IMG/VR virus record: IMGVR_UViG_3300050821_002351
Coordinates: 1 to 27,163 of that record
Reading direction: 5' to 3' (one strand)
Source of the DNA: a virus
Length of the DNA stretch: 27,163 nt
A program made the translations under genes and the position numbers. Within the stretch, counting starts at the first letter, position 1. Each line of letters opens with the position of its first letter. Under the pieces are notes generated by a model. That model ran no database searches and was not told the origin of the DNA. It saw only the letters and a program-made list of their open reading frames with translations. Of the stretch, positions 1 through 5,205 are shown in pieces.

Positions 1-2
1 AA

Positions 3-74
3 GACATCAGGAAATGCGCTATTCATGTCGAGGAAGTGCCGACGATTGATGCTAGTCCGTGTTCTAGCGAGTGA
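3..74 (+). CDS. Possible C-terminal tail of an upstream gene (partial)
   Basis: The third forward frame is open from the window edge to a TGA at 72-74 and reads as a 23-residue tail ending in PCSSE. Nothing in it is recognisable. The other two forward frames also stay open for some distance (to stops at 46-48 and 112-114), so the frame choice is a guess based on composition. It would be the end of a gene lying left of the window, separated from the next start by a hairpin-forming spacer. Confidence 0.22.
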   Translation, partial: DIRKCAIHVEEVPTIDASPCSSE

Positions 75-76
75 AC

Positions 77-140
77 CGGGACCCCAATGCGCAGCAGCAC
101 ACAGAGTAATCTGACATGGCGTTAGCGGTTGGGGATCCCG
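77..140 (+). other. Long inverted repeat in the spacer before the first complete gene
   Basis: Bases 77-87 (CGGGACCCCAA) pair with 129-140 (TTGGGGATCCCG): 11 base pairs with a single bulged A at 135, closing a 41-base loop. Four T residues follow at 141-144 and the ATG of the next gene is at 145. It could be a structured leader, a weak terminator with an oversized loop, or a processing site. The long loop and short T run argue against an efficient intrinsic terminator. The lengths do not fit a tRNA. Confidence 0.4.
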
Positions 141-144
141 TTTT

Positions 145-321
145 ATGACAGATCCTGCATGGTGTCCAACTAGAGGAGATTGTTTAGATCCTATTCATTG
201 GCCGTGGTGGACATGGGTTATTGGATTCTTTGCTCAGTATGTAATAGTTGTTTTGATAGCTAGTTTTGATCGAATCAAAACAGCAATTTGGATAGTATTG
301 CGAAATTGGAGAAAACGATGA
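145..321 (+). CDS. Small single-span membrane protein, unknown
   Basis: This is a 58-residue protein with a tryptophan-rich stretch (HWPWWTWVIGFF), a hydrophobic segment at about residues 20-40 (VIGFFAQYVIVVLIA) and a basic C-terminus (RNWRKR). The pattern suits an inner-membrane protein with a cytoplasmic positive tail. Its stop overlaps the next start as ATGA (318-321), which supports both as translated genes. No strong Shine-Dalgarno is visible; a G-rich run (131-134) lies about 10 bases upstream. I do not recognise the family. Small membrane proteins beside packaging genes can be lysis or superinfection factors, but nothing here identifies a role. Confidence 0.55.
   Translation: MTDPAWCPTRGDCLDPIHWPWWTWVIGFFAQYVIVVLIASFDRIKTAIWIVLRNWRKR
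250..281. repeat. Perfect inverted repeat with an extra half-site copy
   Basis: GTTTTGAT (263-270) and ATCAAAAC (274-281) are perfect 8-base arms around CGA, and an additional direct copy of GTTTTGAT sits at 250-257. The three half-sites look operator-like, yet they lie inside the small membrane-protein gene, encoding part of its hydrophobic segment and the residues after it. This may be a regulator site or coincidence in AT-rich coding sequence. Confidence 0.3.
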
Positions 322-557
322 TTCCGAGAACTTTCCATAAGTTCTATGCAGATGTGATGGGATACTTTTGGTTTCCTTGTCCAGTCTGTGGAGAGCCATT
401 CGGGGGACATGAATTAGATGAGAATTATGTAGCTCTTGAAGCTACCGCGAAAGATGGCAAAGCCATGGCGACAGTGGTCTGTCCCAAGGAAGCTTGCAAG
501 GCGGAGGCAGTAAGACGTAATATGGCAGCTGGTTTCCCTAGGATCGTCAGGAGCTAG
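318..557 (+). CDS. Small Cys-rich phage protein (possible zinc knuckle)
   Basis: The 79-residue protein starts at the ATG within the ATGA overlap at 318. An upstream in-frame start near 288 is less likely because it would run far back into the preceding gene. A CPVCGEPFGGHE motif at about residues 21-32 and a second cysteine pair in CPKEAC (about 59-64) form a C-x2-C...C-x4-C arrangement that could bind zinc. Proteins with a CxxCGxxFGGHE block are familiar as uncharacterised small proteins next to phage terminase genes. Function is unknown. The next gene begins one base after its stop. Confidence 0.72.
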   Translation: MIPRTFHKFYADVMGYFWFPCPVCGEPFGGHELDENYVALEATAKDGKAMATVVCPKEACKAEAVRRNMAAGFPRIVRS

Positions 558-558
558 C

Positions 559-933
559 ATGGCTAAGATGAATCAGTACAAAACGGATTACGGCACCAAG
601 GGCGAATCCGGAGAGAAGGAACCCAAGGGCGCAGCTGCGGCCGATCGCTGGCAGAAGAAAGTCTCGGTCCCGATTGCGGATCGGGAGAAGGGCCAAGAAG
701 GCTACACGCGCGAGCGGGAACCTGCTGGCGCTAAAGGCAAGGATAGTACCGGCGAACGCAGGGAAAAGATTGAGGGCGGCGTCGGTCAAGGAAAGGCTGA
801 TGCATTAACCGGCCGCAAAGCATCCCATGCTGGTGCCCATGATGGCCGCACGGGCGAGATGAATTCCGGGAAACAAGAAGGCGTTATTTACCGTCATCAG
901 CGCGGCAAGATGGGATTCACCCATAAAGGCTAA
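559..933 (+). CDS. Hydrophilic, probably disordered protein, unknown
   Basis: This is a 124-residue protein very rich in Lys, Glu, Gly, Arg and Asp, with almost no hydrophobic stretches, and probably disordered. A good Shine-Dalgarno (AGGAG, 549-553) precedes the ATG. Short degenerate repeats of KG, GE and RE type are visible but no domain is. It is sandwiched between two other small genes at 1-2 base spacing, so it is clearly part of the same operon. I do not recognise the family. Confidence 0.62.
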   Translation: MAKMNQYKTDYGTKGESGEKEPKGAAAADRWQKKVSVPIADREKGQEGYTREREPAGAKGKDSTGERREKIEGGVGQGKADALTGRKASHAGAHDGRTGEMNSGKQEGVIYRHQRGKMGFTHKG

Positions 934-935
934 GA

Positions 936-1340
936 ATGAGCCAAATGAAGGGCTATGTATGGCATTCCAAGACAGGGCAATTGGCTTCTGCATTAGAAAA
1001 GTACGGCTATGACCAGCCCAATTGGAAAATGCTCGAGCAAGCGCTGGATCTGGCCTATGAGCAGGAATGCTTAAACGATAGCGTCAATGGGCGCTTGAAA
1101 TGGGCACAGCAGGAAATGGTCAAGGTAGCGGTTAATTCTGGCCGCTATGCCGTTCGATGCTATGAGATCAATATCGATACGGAAGTCTGGGCGTTTGCGG
1201 GATGCAGATACAAAGCAGATCACAAAGATACGCTATACGAGGACGATAAGAAAACCCTGAAAGAGCCATTTGTGGAGCAATTCGGCCGGATTTGTGCGCC
1301 GATAGAATGGGTTAGAGAGCATTGCAAGGAAGTCAAGTGA
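936..1340 (+). CDS. Hypothetical protein
   Basis: This 134-residue soluble protein has a helical, Gln/Glu/Leu-rich first half (about residues 17-65) and a mixed second half with RCYEINIDTEVWAFAGC. There are no membrane segments or catalytic motif I can name. It follows the previous stop by two bases, and its own TGA (1338-1340) overlaps the GTG start of the GroES-like gene, so the two are likely translationally coupled. The role is unknown. Confidence 0.7.
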   Translation: MSQMKGYVWHSKTGQLASALEKYGYDQPNWKMLEQALDLAYEQECLNDSVNGRLKWAQQEMVKVAVNSGRYAVRCYEINIDTEVWAFAGCRYKADHKDTLYEDDKKTLKEPFVEQFGRICAPIEWVREHCKEVK

Positions 1341-1660
1341 GACCGCTCCGGGATCACATCCTGGTGAAGCCAGACCCCATTGCGGGCCATGTGAGCAAGC
1401 GGATAGTGGTGAATGCTCGTACGGTAGGAACAGGGGAGAATCATGCTGGCAGCCGTGAGCAGCTGGGCCGTACGGGTACTGTTGTTGCTGTGGGTCCTGG
1501 TAAGACCACGCGAAAAGGGGTCCAGCACTCGCCAGCCCTTTCTGTAGGCGATCGCGTACTTTTTGGCGAATGGGACTACCCTGAGGTACCCGCTCTCGGG
1601 CCAGATAGGCTACTGGTTCTGTCATGGCAAGACATATGCGGAATCATCGAGAATGAATAA
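1337..1660 (+). CDS. GroES-like co-chaperonin (Cpn10 fold)
   Basis: The 107-residue product shows the Cpn10 pattern: RPLRDHILVKPDP at residues 2-14, GTVVAVGPGK at 47-56, VGDRVLFGEW at 70-79 and a closing VLSWQDICGII at 94-104. The segment between about 15 and 46 is where the mobile loop that contacts GroEL would sit. Phage GroES-like proteins (T4 gp31 is the model) pair with host GroEL to fold capsid proteins, so help with coat folding is the likely role. I chose GTG 1337 because it sits in a GTGA overlap with the upstream stop and has AAGGAAG six bases upstream. A TTG at 1322 is the alternative. No GroEL gene is in view. Confidence 0.85.
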   Translation: MRPLRDHILVKPDPIAGHVSKRIVVNARTVGTGENHAGSREQLGRTGTVVAVGPGKTTRKGVQHSPALSVGDRVLFGEWDYPEVPALGPDRLLVLSWQDICGIIENE

Positions 1661-1814
1661 AGTCATCTCCGATCTCGGGATCAGCGGGCAGATCACCGCC
1701 GGACTATGGCTGCTTCTCGCCGCGGCTGGACCCTTCGCTGGCGAAGGGGCTGCTCGACGAAGCGAAGCTAGGAAACTGGACCCTAAGAGCACCTGGGGCG
1801 CCGGGTTTCGCTAG
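1653..1814 (+). CDS. Possible small membrane peptide overlapping the GroES-like gene
   Basis: This 53-codon frame starts at an ATG inside the last codons of the GroES-like gene (8-base overlap) and fills the otherwise empty space before the next gene. Residues 14-30 are hydrophobic (TAGLWLLLAAAGPFAG) and the rest is basic. The middle contains a perfect DNA hairpin (1731-1748), so the constraint may be on RNA rather than protein. There is no convincing Shine-Dalgarno. It is plausible but unproven. Confidence 0.35.
   Translation: MNKVISDLGISGQITAGLWLLLAAAGPFAGEGAARRSEARKLDPKSTWGAGFR
1731..1748 (+). other. GC-rich stem-loop
   Basis: CCCTTCG (1731-1737) and CGAAGGG (1742-1748) pair perfectly around a CTGG loop. 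GC-rich flanking sequence, with GCTTC and GAAGC further out, could extend the folding. No T run follows, so this is not an intrinsic terminator. It may be an mRNA stability or processing element between the GroES-like gene and the packaging genes. Confidence 0.4.
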
Positions 1815-1820
1815 ATCATA

Positions 1821-1958
1821 ATGCCACTAACAAAAAAAGGGTCAAAGATCATGGGAAACATGGTCAAGGAGTACGGCGGCAAGAAGGCTAAGGAAGTGTT
1901 CTACGCTAGCCGAAATAAGGGTACGATCAAGGGAGTAGAAAAAAAGCGTCAGAAGTAG
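1821..1958 (+). CDS. Very small basic phage protein (MPL-KKGS type)
   Basis: This is a 45-residue lysine-rich protein: MPLTKKGSKIMGN, then KEYGGKKAKEVFYASRNKG and a basic tail. It resembles the small basic proteins starting MPLxKGxS, followed by a KAxxxxxA segment, that are common near phage packaging genes and are unnamed. It lies between the GroES-like gene and the small terminase, in the same direction. It may bind nucleic acid given its charge. The ATG at 1821 has no obvious Shine-Dalgarno. Confidence 0.6.
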   Translation: MPLTKKGSKIMGNMVKEYGGKKAKEVFYASRNKGTIKGVEKKRQK

Positions 1959-1969
1959 ATAATAGCTAG

Positions 1970-2245
1970 ATGGCGCTTGGACGAAAAACTGGTGGCAGGA
2001 CTCGCGGCACTCCCAACAGAGCTAGTACAGCTAGACAGGAGTCTGTGTCGAATTCCGGGTTAACGCCGCTCGACTACATGCTGAATCTTCTGAGAACCGA
2101 AAATGCTAAGCCAGAGGACAGGAAATGGGCGGCTCAGACTGCGGCCCCTTACATTCATCCAAAGCTAGCCAATGTGGACATCGGCAATGCTGGCGGGAAG
2201 CCATTCGAAGTGAAGCTGTCTGACAGCGATACCAAACTCCTATGA
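1970..2245 (+). CDS. Terminase small-subunit-like / DNA-packaging protein
   Basis: This is a 91-residue protein beginning MALGRKTGGRTRGTPNR, followed by LTPLDYMLNLLR (about 31-42) and a KWAAQTAAPYIHPKLA block (about 52-67). The GRKxGGRxxGTPNK start and the AAPYxHPKL block are typical of small phage proteins directly upstream of large terminases, and they are commonly annotated as small terminase subunits. The expected role is recognition of the packaging start on concatemeric DNA. The protein is shorter than classical TerS proteins, so it may be only part of the recognition machinery. Its TGA overlaps the next ATG (2242-2245). Confidence 0.65.
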   Translation: MALGRKTGGRTRGTPNRASTARQESVSNSGLTPLDYMLNLLRTENAKPEDRKWAAQTAAPYIHPKLANVDIGNAGGKPFEVKLSDSDTKLL

Positions 2246-2409
2246 TTCACCTGATCGAGCCTAAGCGTCGCAAAGAGTATTCCAAGGAATTCAAGCAGGA
2301 AGTGGCGGAAAGGATGATTCTGGAGAGCCTTACATGTCGCCAAGCCTCTGAGATATATGGAATCTGTGTGGATAATGCTTGGCGCTGGCGCAATCAGTTC
2401 TCGCCGTGA
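2242..2409 (+). CDS. Mini helix-turn-helix protein resembling IS3 OrfA / HTH_Tnp_1
   Basis: This 55-residue protein has RRKEYSKEFKQEVAERM at about residues 9-25, CRQASEIYGI at 32-41 and NAWRWRNQF at 45-53. It is the N-terminal helix-turn-helix pattern of IS3-family OrfA proteins, including the final WRxxF. There is no OrfB, integrase domain or inverted repeat nearby, so this is not an insertion sequence. Its ATG overlaps the previous stop and its TGA overlaps the GTG of the large terminase, so it is embedded in the packaging operon. I infer a DNA-binding role in packaging-site recognition or regulation. Confidence 0.72.
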   Translation: MIHLIEPKRRKEYSKEFKQEVAERMILESLTCRQASEIYGICVDNAWRWRNQFSP

Positions 2410-3728
2410 AACTGACAGTCAAGCAGGAGCAAGCCAACGACTTGCTTGGCAGCTCAGCCGAGCAAATCCTGCTGTATGGAGGCTCCAGATCCGGCAAGAC
2501 ATTCCTGATTGTCCGTGCGATCGTGGTCCGAGCCTTGGCCGCTTCGTTCTCGAGACATGCAGTGTTCCGGTTCCGGTTCAACGCTGTCATGGCTTCGATC
2601 GTTGCGGACACCTTTCCCAAGGTCATGCGCAGCTGCTGGCCCGAGCTTAAGTACAGCGTAGACAAGCGGGAATGGGTAGCCAGGTTCGAGAACGACTCGG
2701 AGATATGGTTCGGCGGTCTGGACGACAAGGAACGGACTGAGAAGATCCTAGGCATGGAGTTCTCGAGCATCTTCCTGAACGAAGCCAGCCAGATCCCGAA
2801 GTCCAGCCGGGACATAGCGGTGACTCGCCTAGCGCAGAAGGTGAAGATCGACGGGACCGAGCGGGATTTGCGGCGCAAGCTATATCTAGACGAGAATCCT
2901 CCAAGCAAAGGACACTGGACCTACAAGCTCTTCATAGAGAAGCGTGATCCGGATACCAAGATACCGCTAGGAGATCAGCAGAACTATGTTGCGCTGCAGA
3001 TGAATCCATATGACAACATGGATAATCTGCCGGCGGACTATATAAAGACGCTCGAGGGGCTGAGTGCCAGGCTGCAGAAACGGTTCGTTAGAGGAGAGTT
3101 TGCCGATGCTAACCCGGATGCCCTTTTTGATGATGCAACGATTGACAAATGGCGGGTGCTTGACGGGGTGGTGCCCGACTTGCAACGCATCGTCATTGGC
3201 GTGGATCCCTCTGGAGCCAGCGACCGGGACACTACCGAGCATGACTCAATCGGAGTTATTGTCGCTGGCCTTGGAACTGATGGGAACGCATACGTGCTCG
3301 AAGACTGCACCGTTAAGGGAGGACCGAGACTGTGGGGGGCGATTGCCACGGGGGCTTTTGACCGGCACCAAGCTGACCTCATTGTTGGGGAGGCTAACTT
3401 TGGTGGCGCCATGGTTCAACACGTGATTCAGACAGCGCGGCCCAGAACGCCCTACAAGGCTGTCATTGCCAGCAGGGGTAAGGTAGTGAGGGCCGAGCCG
3501 ATTGCGGCGCTATATGACGTTGGTAAGGTGCGCCATGTGGGATATTTCAGGGATCTGGAGGATGAGCTAGCCGGATTCTCGACCATTGGCTATACAGGGA
3601 CAGGAAGTCCTAACCGGGCTGATGCTGCGATCTGGGCTCTTTCGGAGCTATTCCCTGGAATTGTTGCAGAGCGCAAGAAACAGAAGGTCAAACCCTTACC
3701 GCAACAGCGTATGATTTGGGCAGGATGA
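2406..3728 (+). CDS. terL: Terminase large subunit (packaging ATPase/nuclease)
   Basis: This is the packaging motor ATPase and headful or site nuclease, which docks on the portal. Numbering from the GTG at 2406 (440 residues), Walker A GGSRSGKT is at 25-32, Walker B SIFLNEAS at 121-128 with catalytic E126, and a coupling motif LDENPP at 161-166. The RNase-H-like nuclease half has D267 (GVDPSG), E329 (GEANFGG) and D406 (NRADAAIWA). All key residues look intact and the length is normal. GTG 2406 overlaps the upstream stop (GTGA). A TTG at 2379 would add nine residues but lies within the HTH gene. The stop overlaps the next ATG. Confidence 0.95.
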   Translation: MKLTVKQEQANDLLGSSAEQILLYGGSRSGKTFLIVRAIVVRALAASFSRHAVFRFRFNAVMASIVADTFPKVMRSCWPELKYSVDKREWVARFENDSEIWFGGLDDKERTEKILGMEFSSIFLNEASQIPKSSRDIAVTRLAQKVKIDGTERDLRRKLYLDENPPSKGHWTYKLFIEKRDPDTKIPLGDQQNYVALQMNPYDNMDNLPADYIKTLEGLSARLQKRFVRGEFADANPDALFDDATIDKWRVLDGVVPDLQRIVIGVDPSGASDRDTTEHDSIGVIVAGLGTDGNAYVLEDCTVKGGPRLWGAIATGAFDRHQADLIVGEANFGGAMVQHVIQTARPRTPYKAVIASRGKVVRAEPIAALYDVGKVRHVGYFRDLEDELAGFSTIGYTGTGSPNRADAAIWALSELFPGIVAERKKQKVKPLPQQRMIWAG

Positions 3729-3913
3729 AATATCTTCCTTACGAATCTTTACCAGAAGATGGAGATAACTGGACAATCAATTGTGTCCAGGCTCATACAT
3801 TGGAAGCGACTTCTTTTATTGCGGCTGGATCACATATAAAATTTAGATTTAATGATCGTCCAACAAGCCAAAGAGTAAGGCGAGACGGCGATACTTCTCC
3901 AAGGACTGAATAA
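3725..3913 (+). CDS. Small hypothetical protein
   Basis: This 62-residue protein starts at an ATG overlapping the terminase stop (ATGA, 3725-3728). It reads MKYLPYESLPEDGDNW at the start, a central ATSFIAAGSHIKF, and a polar C-terminus. No family is recognised. Position and overlap support translation, but a role cannot be assigned. Confidence 0.55.
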   Translation: MKYLPYESLPEDGDNWTINCVQAHTLEATSFIAAGSHIKFRFNDRPTSQRVRRDGDTSPRTE

Positions 3914-3915
3914 TC

Positions 3916-4557
3916 ATGCAACTAGACGATATCAACATCTCCGAATACTTCGATTCTGCCATCATGCCGTATGGTATGAGACTCACGCATCTGCCGAGCG
4001 GACTGTCGGTCGCCGGCAACTGCAAGCATGAGCAGAGCAAGCTTAAGCTGAGGGATACCCTGACGAATCAGCTCAGCATCTTTGTATCTCAGTGGGAGGG
4101 AGAGAACAAGGCTCATGTGCGCAAGAGCGCGGCAGAGATAGAGAATGAAGAACTTAAGATGAGGCTAGCGCGTCTTGAGGAAATGTTTATGCGGGGCAAT
4201 GGCGGTGCTGTAGGAACAACGGCACTTCCTGAGCCACAAGCTCACCCCGCTCCTAGCAAGAGTATTGTCAAGCGTAGAGAAGCGCAGAAACCGAAAGGCA
4301 CGCATAACTGGACGCCAGAACGCCGTGCTGCTGCGGCCCAGCGCATGAAAGACAGGCAAGCAGCCAAGTATGGCCTGAATCCTCCTGCCGAGTCTCCCAA
4401 GGTCGATACGCCCATGGGGCAGATGACGGAGCAGGAGTTTGTCAGGCGAGCGATGCGGCCACCTACTGAGCCGCCACAGAAACTTCCGCGCGCACATGAT
4501 AGTCATGGTTCGACGGTAGTAAAGAAATCACCGGATGTGACTTGGATCAAAGAGTGA
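3916..4557 (+). CDS. Release-factor-like phage protein lacking the GGQ loop
   Basis: This is a 213-residue protein. Residues 20-53 (GMRLTHLPSGLSVAGN, then HEQSKLKLRDTL) resemble the stretch of bacterial class-I release factors just after the GGQ loop, where RF1/RF2 read VRxTHxPTGxVV followed by ERSQxxN. The GGQ tripeptide and the codon-recognition domain are absent, so peptidyl-tRNA hydrolysis is not expected. Residues about 70-92 (IENEELKMRLARLEEMF) form a likely coiled coil, followed by a Pro/Ala/Lys-rich tail with RRAAAAQRMKDRQAAKYG. Phages carry short release-factor-like proteins of this sort near packaging genes, function unknown. It may have been recruited to bind ribosomes or RNA, or for a structural role. 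Confidence 0.72.
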   Translation: MQLDDINISEYFDSAIMPYGMRLTHLPSGLSVAGNCKHEQSKLKLRDTLTNQLSIFVSQWEGENKAHVRKSAAEIENEELKMRLARLEEMFMRGNGGAVGTTALPEPQAHPAPSKSIVKRREAQKPKGTHNWTPERRAAAAQRMKDRQAAKYGLNPPAESPKVDTPMGQMTEQEFVRRAMRPPTEPPQKLPRAHDSHGSTVVKKSPDVTWIKE

Positions 4558-4730
4558 TGTGGAACTATCTGACGCCATTTCATGTGATCTATGAGCCTGC
4601 TAGGCGGTATGAGATTCCCGAAAGATTCAGGATCATTCTAGACGCGCCCTATATTCTATGCATTGATACATGGGCGAAATGTCGAATAGAGAATTGGGAT
4701 TGCGGCATTGTTGATCATCTGAATGCCTGA
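4557..4730 (+). CDS. Small hypothetical protein
   Basis: This 57-residue protein begins at an ATG in a TGATG overlap with the previous stop (4555-4559). It is aromatic-rich (MWNYLTPFHVIYEPARRYE) with RIILDAPYILCIDTW in the middle. No family is recognised. Its last eight bases overlap the start of the HNH endonuclease gene. The endonuclease may have inserted at this gene end, so the C-terminus could have been altered. Confidence 0.5.
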   Translation: MWNYLTPFHVIYEPARRYEIPERFRIILDAPYILCIDTWAKCRIENWDCGIVDHLNA

Positions 4731-5205
4731 AACTCTTAAAGAACTTCTGAGCTATGAACCGGAAACGGGAATATTCCGGTGGAAAAGTTCGCGCGGTCGC
4801 GTAAAAGCTGGAGATGTAGCTGGCTGTTCTAAAAATTCTTGCGGCTATGTCCAGATAAAAGTTAAGGGATTAAGCTGTAAGGCTCATAGATTGGCATGGC
4901 TCTTTGTTTATGGAGATATTCCAAAGGAAGAAATTGACCATATCAATGGGATTCGTGCGGACAATAGAATATGCAACCTAAGGCTTGCAACAAGAGCGCA
5001 GAACCAAAGAAATAGAGGAATAACGAAACGCAGTTCGAGCGGCTTAAAGGGCGCCTATTGGTATCCAAGGCTAAATTGTTGGGTAGCCAAAATCCGCGTT
5101 AATGGAAGACTGCTTCATCTAGGATATTGGCCTAGCAAATATTCGGCTCATAATGCCTATAAATTTGCTGTTCCTTTACTGCATAAAGAGTTCGCTCGTG
5201 TCTAG
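4723..5205 (+). CDS. HNH homing endonuclease with C-terminal AP2 domain
   Basis: This is a 160-residue protein. The HNH core has H55 (KAHRLAW), DHINGIRADN at 72-81 with the general-base H73, and NLRLAT at 85-90. Residues about 107-150 (GLKGAYWYPRLNCWVAKI, then LHLGYWPS) form an AP2-type DNA-binding domain. HNH-AP2 proteins are typical free-standing phage homing endonucleases that nick intron- or gene-free alleles and spread by repair. The gene is more AT-rich than its neighbours. It overlaps both flanking genes by eight bases, so it sits seamlessly between an unknown gene and the portal. No intron is evident around it. Confidence 0.9.
   Translation: MPETLKELLSYEPETGIFRWKSSRGRVKAGDVAGCSKNSCGYVQIKVKGLSCKAHRLAWLFVYGDIPKEEIDHINGIRADNRICNLRLATRAQNQRNRGITKRSSSGLKGAYWYPRLNCWVAKIRVNGRLLHLGYWPSKYSAHNAYKFAVPLLHKEFARV

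Noticed and set aside
184-399. Minus-strand frame of 71 codons
   Set aside because: It lies across two ATGA-coupled plus-strand genes and has low-complexity, unlikely composition.
1233-1625. Minus-strand frame of 130 codons
   Set aside because: It is antisense to the GroES-like gene, whose family match is clear; it has no recognisable content.
2242-2409. Remnant of an IS3 insertion sequence
   Set aside because: There is an OrfA-like HTH, but no OrfB, no inverted repeats and no target duplication, and the frame is tightly coupled to the terminase genes.
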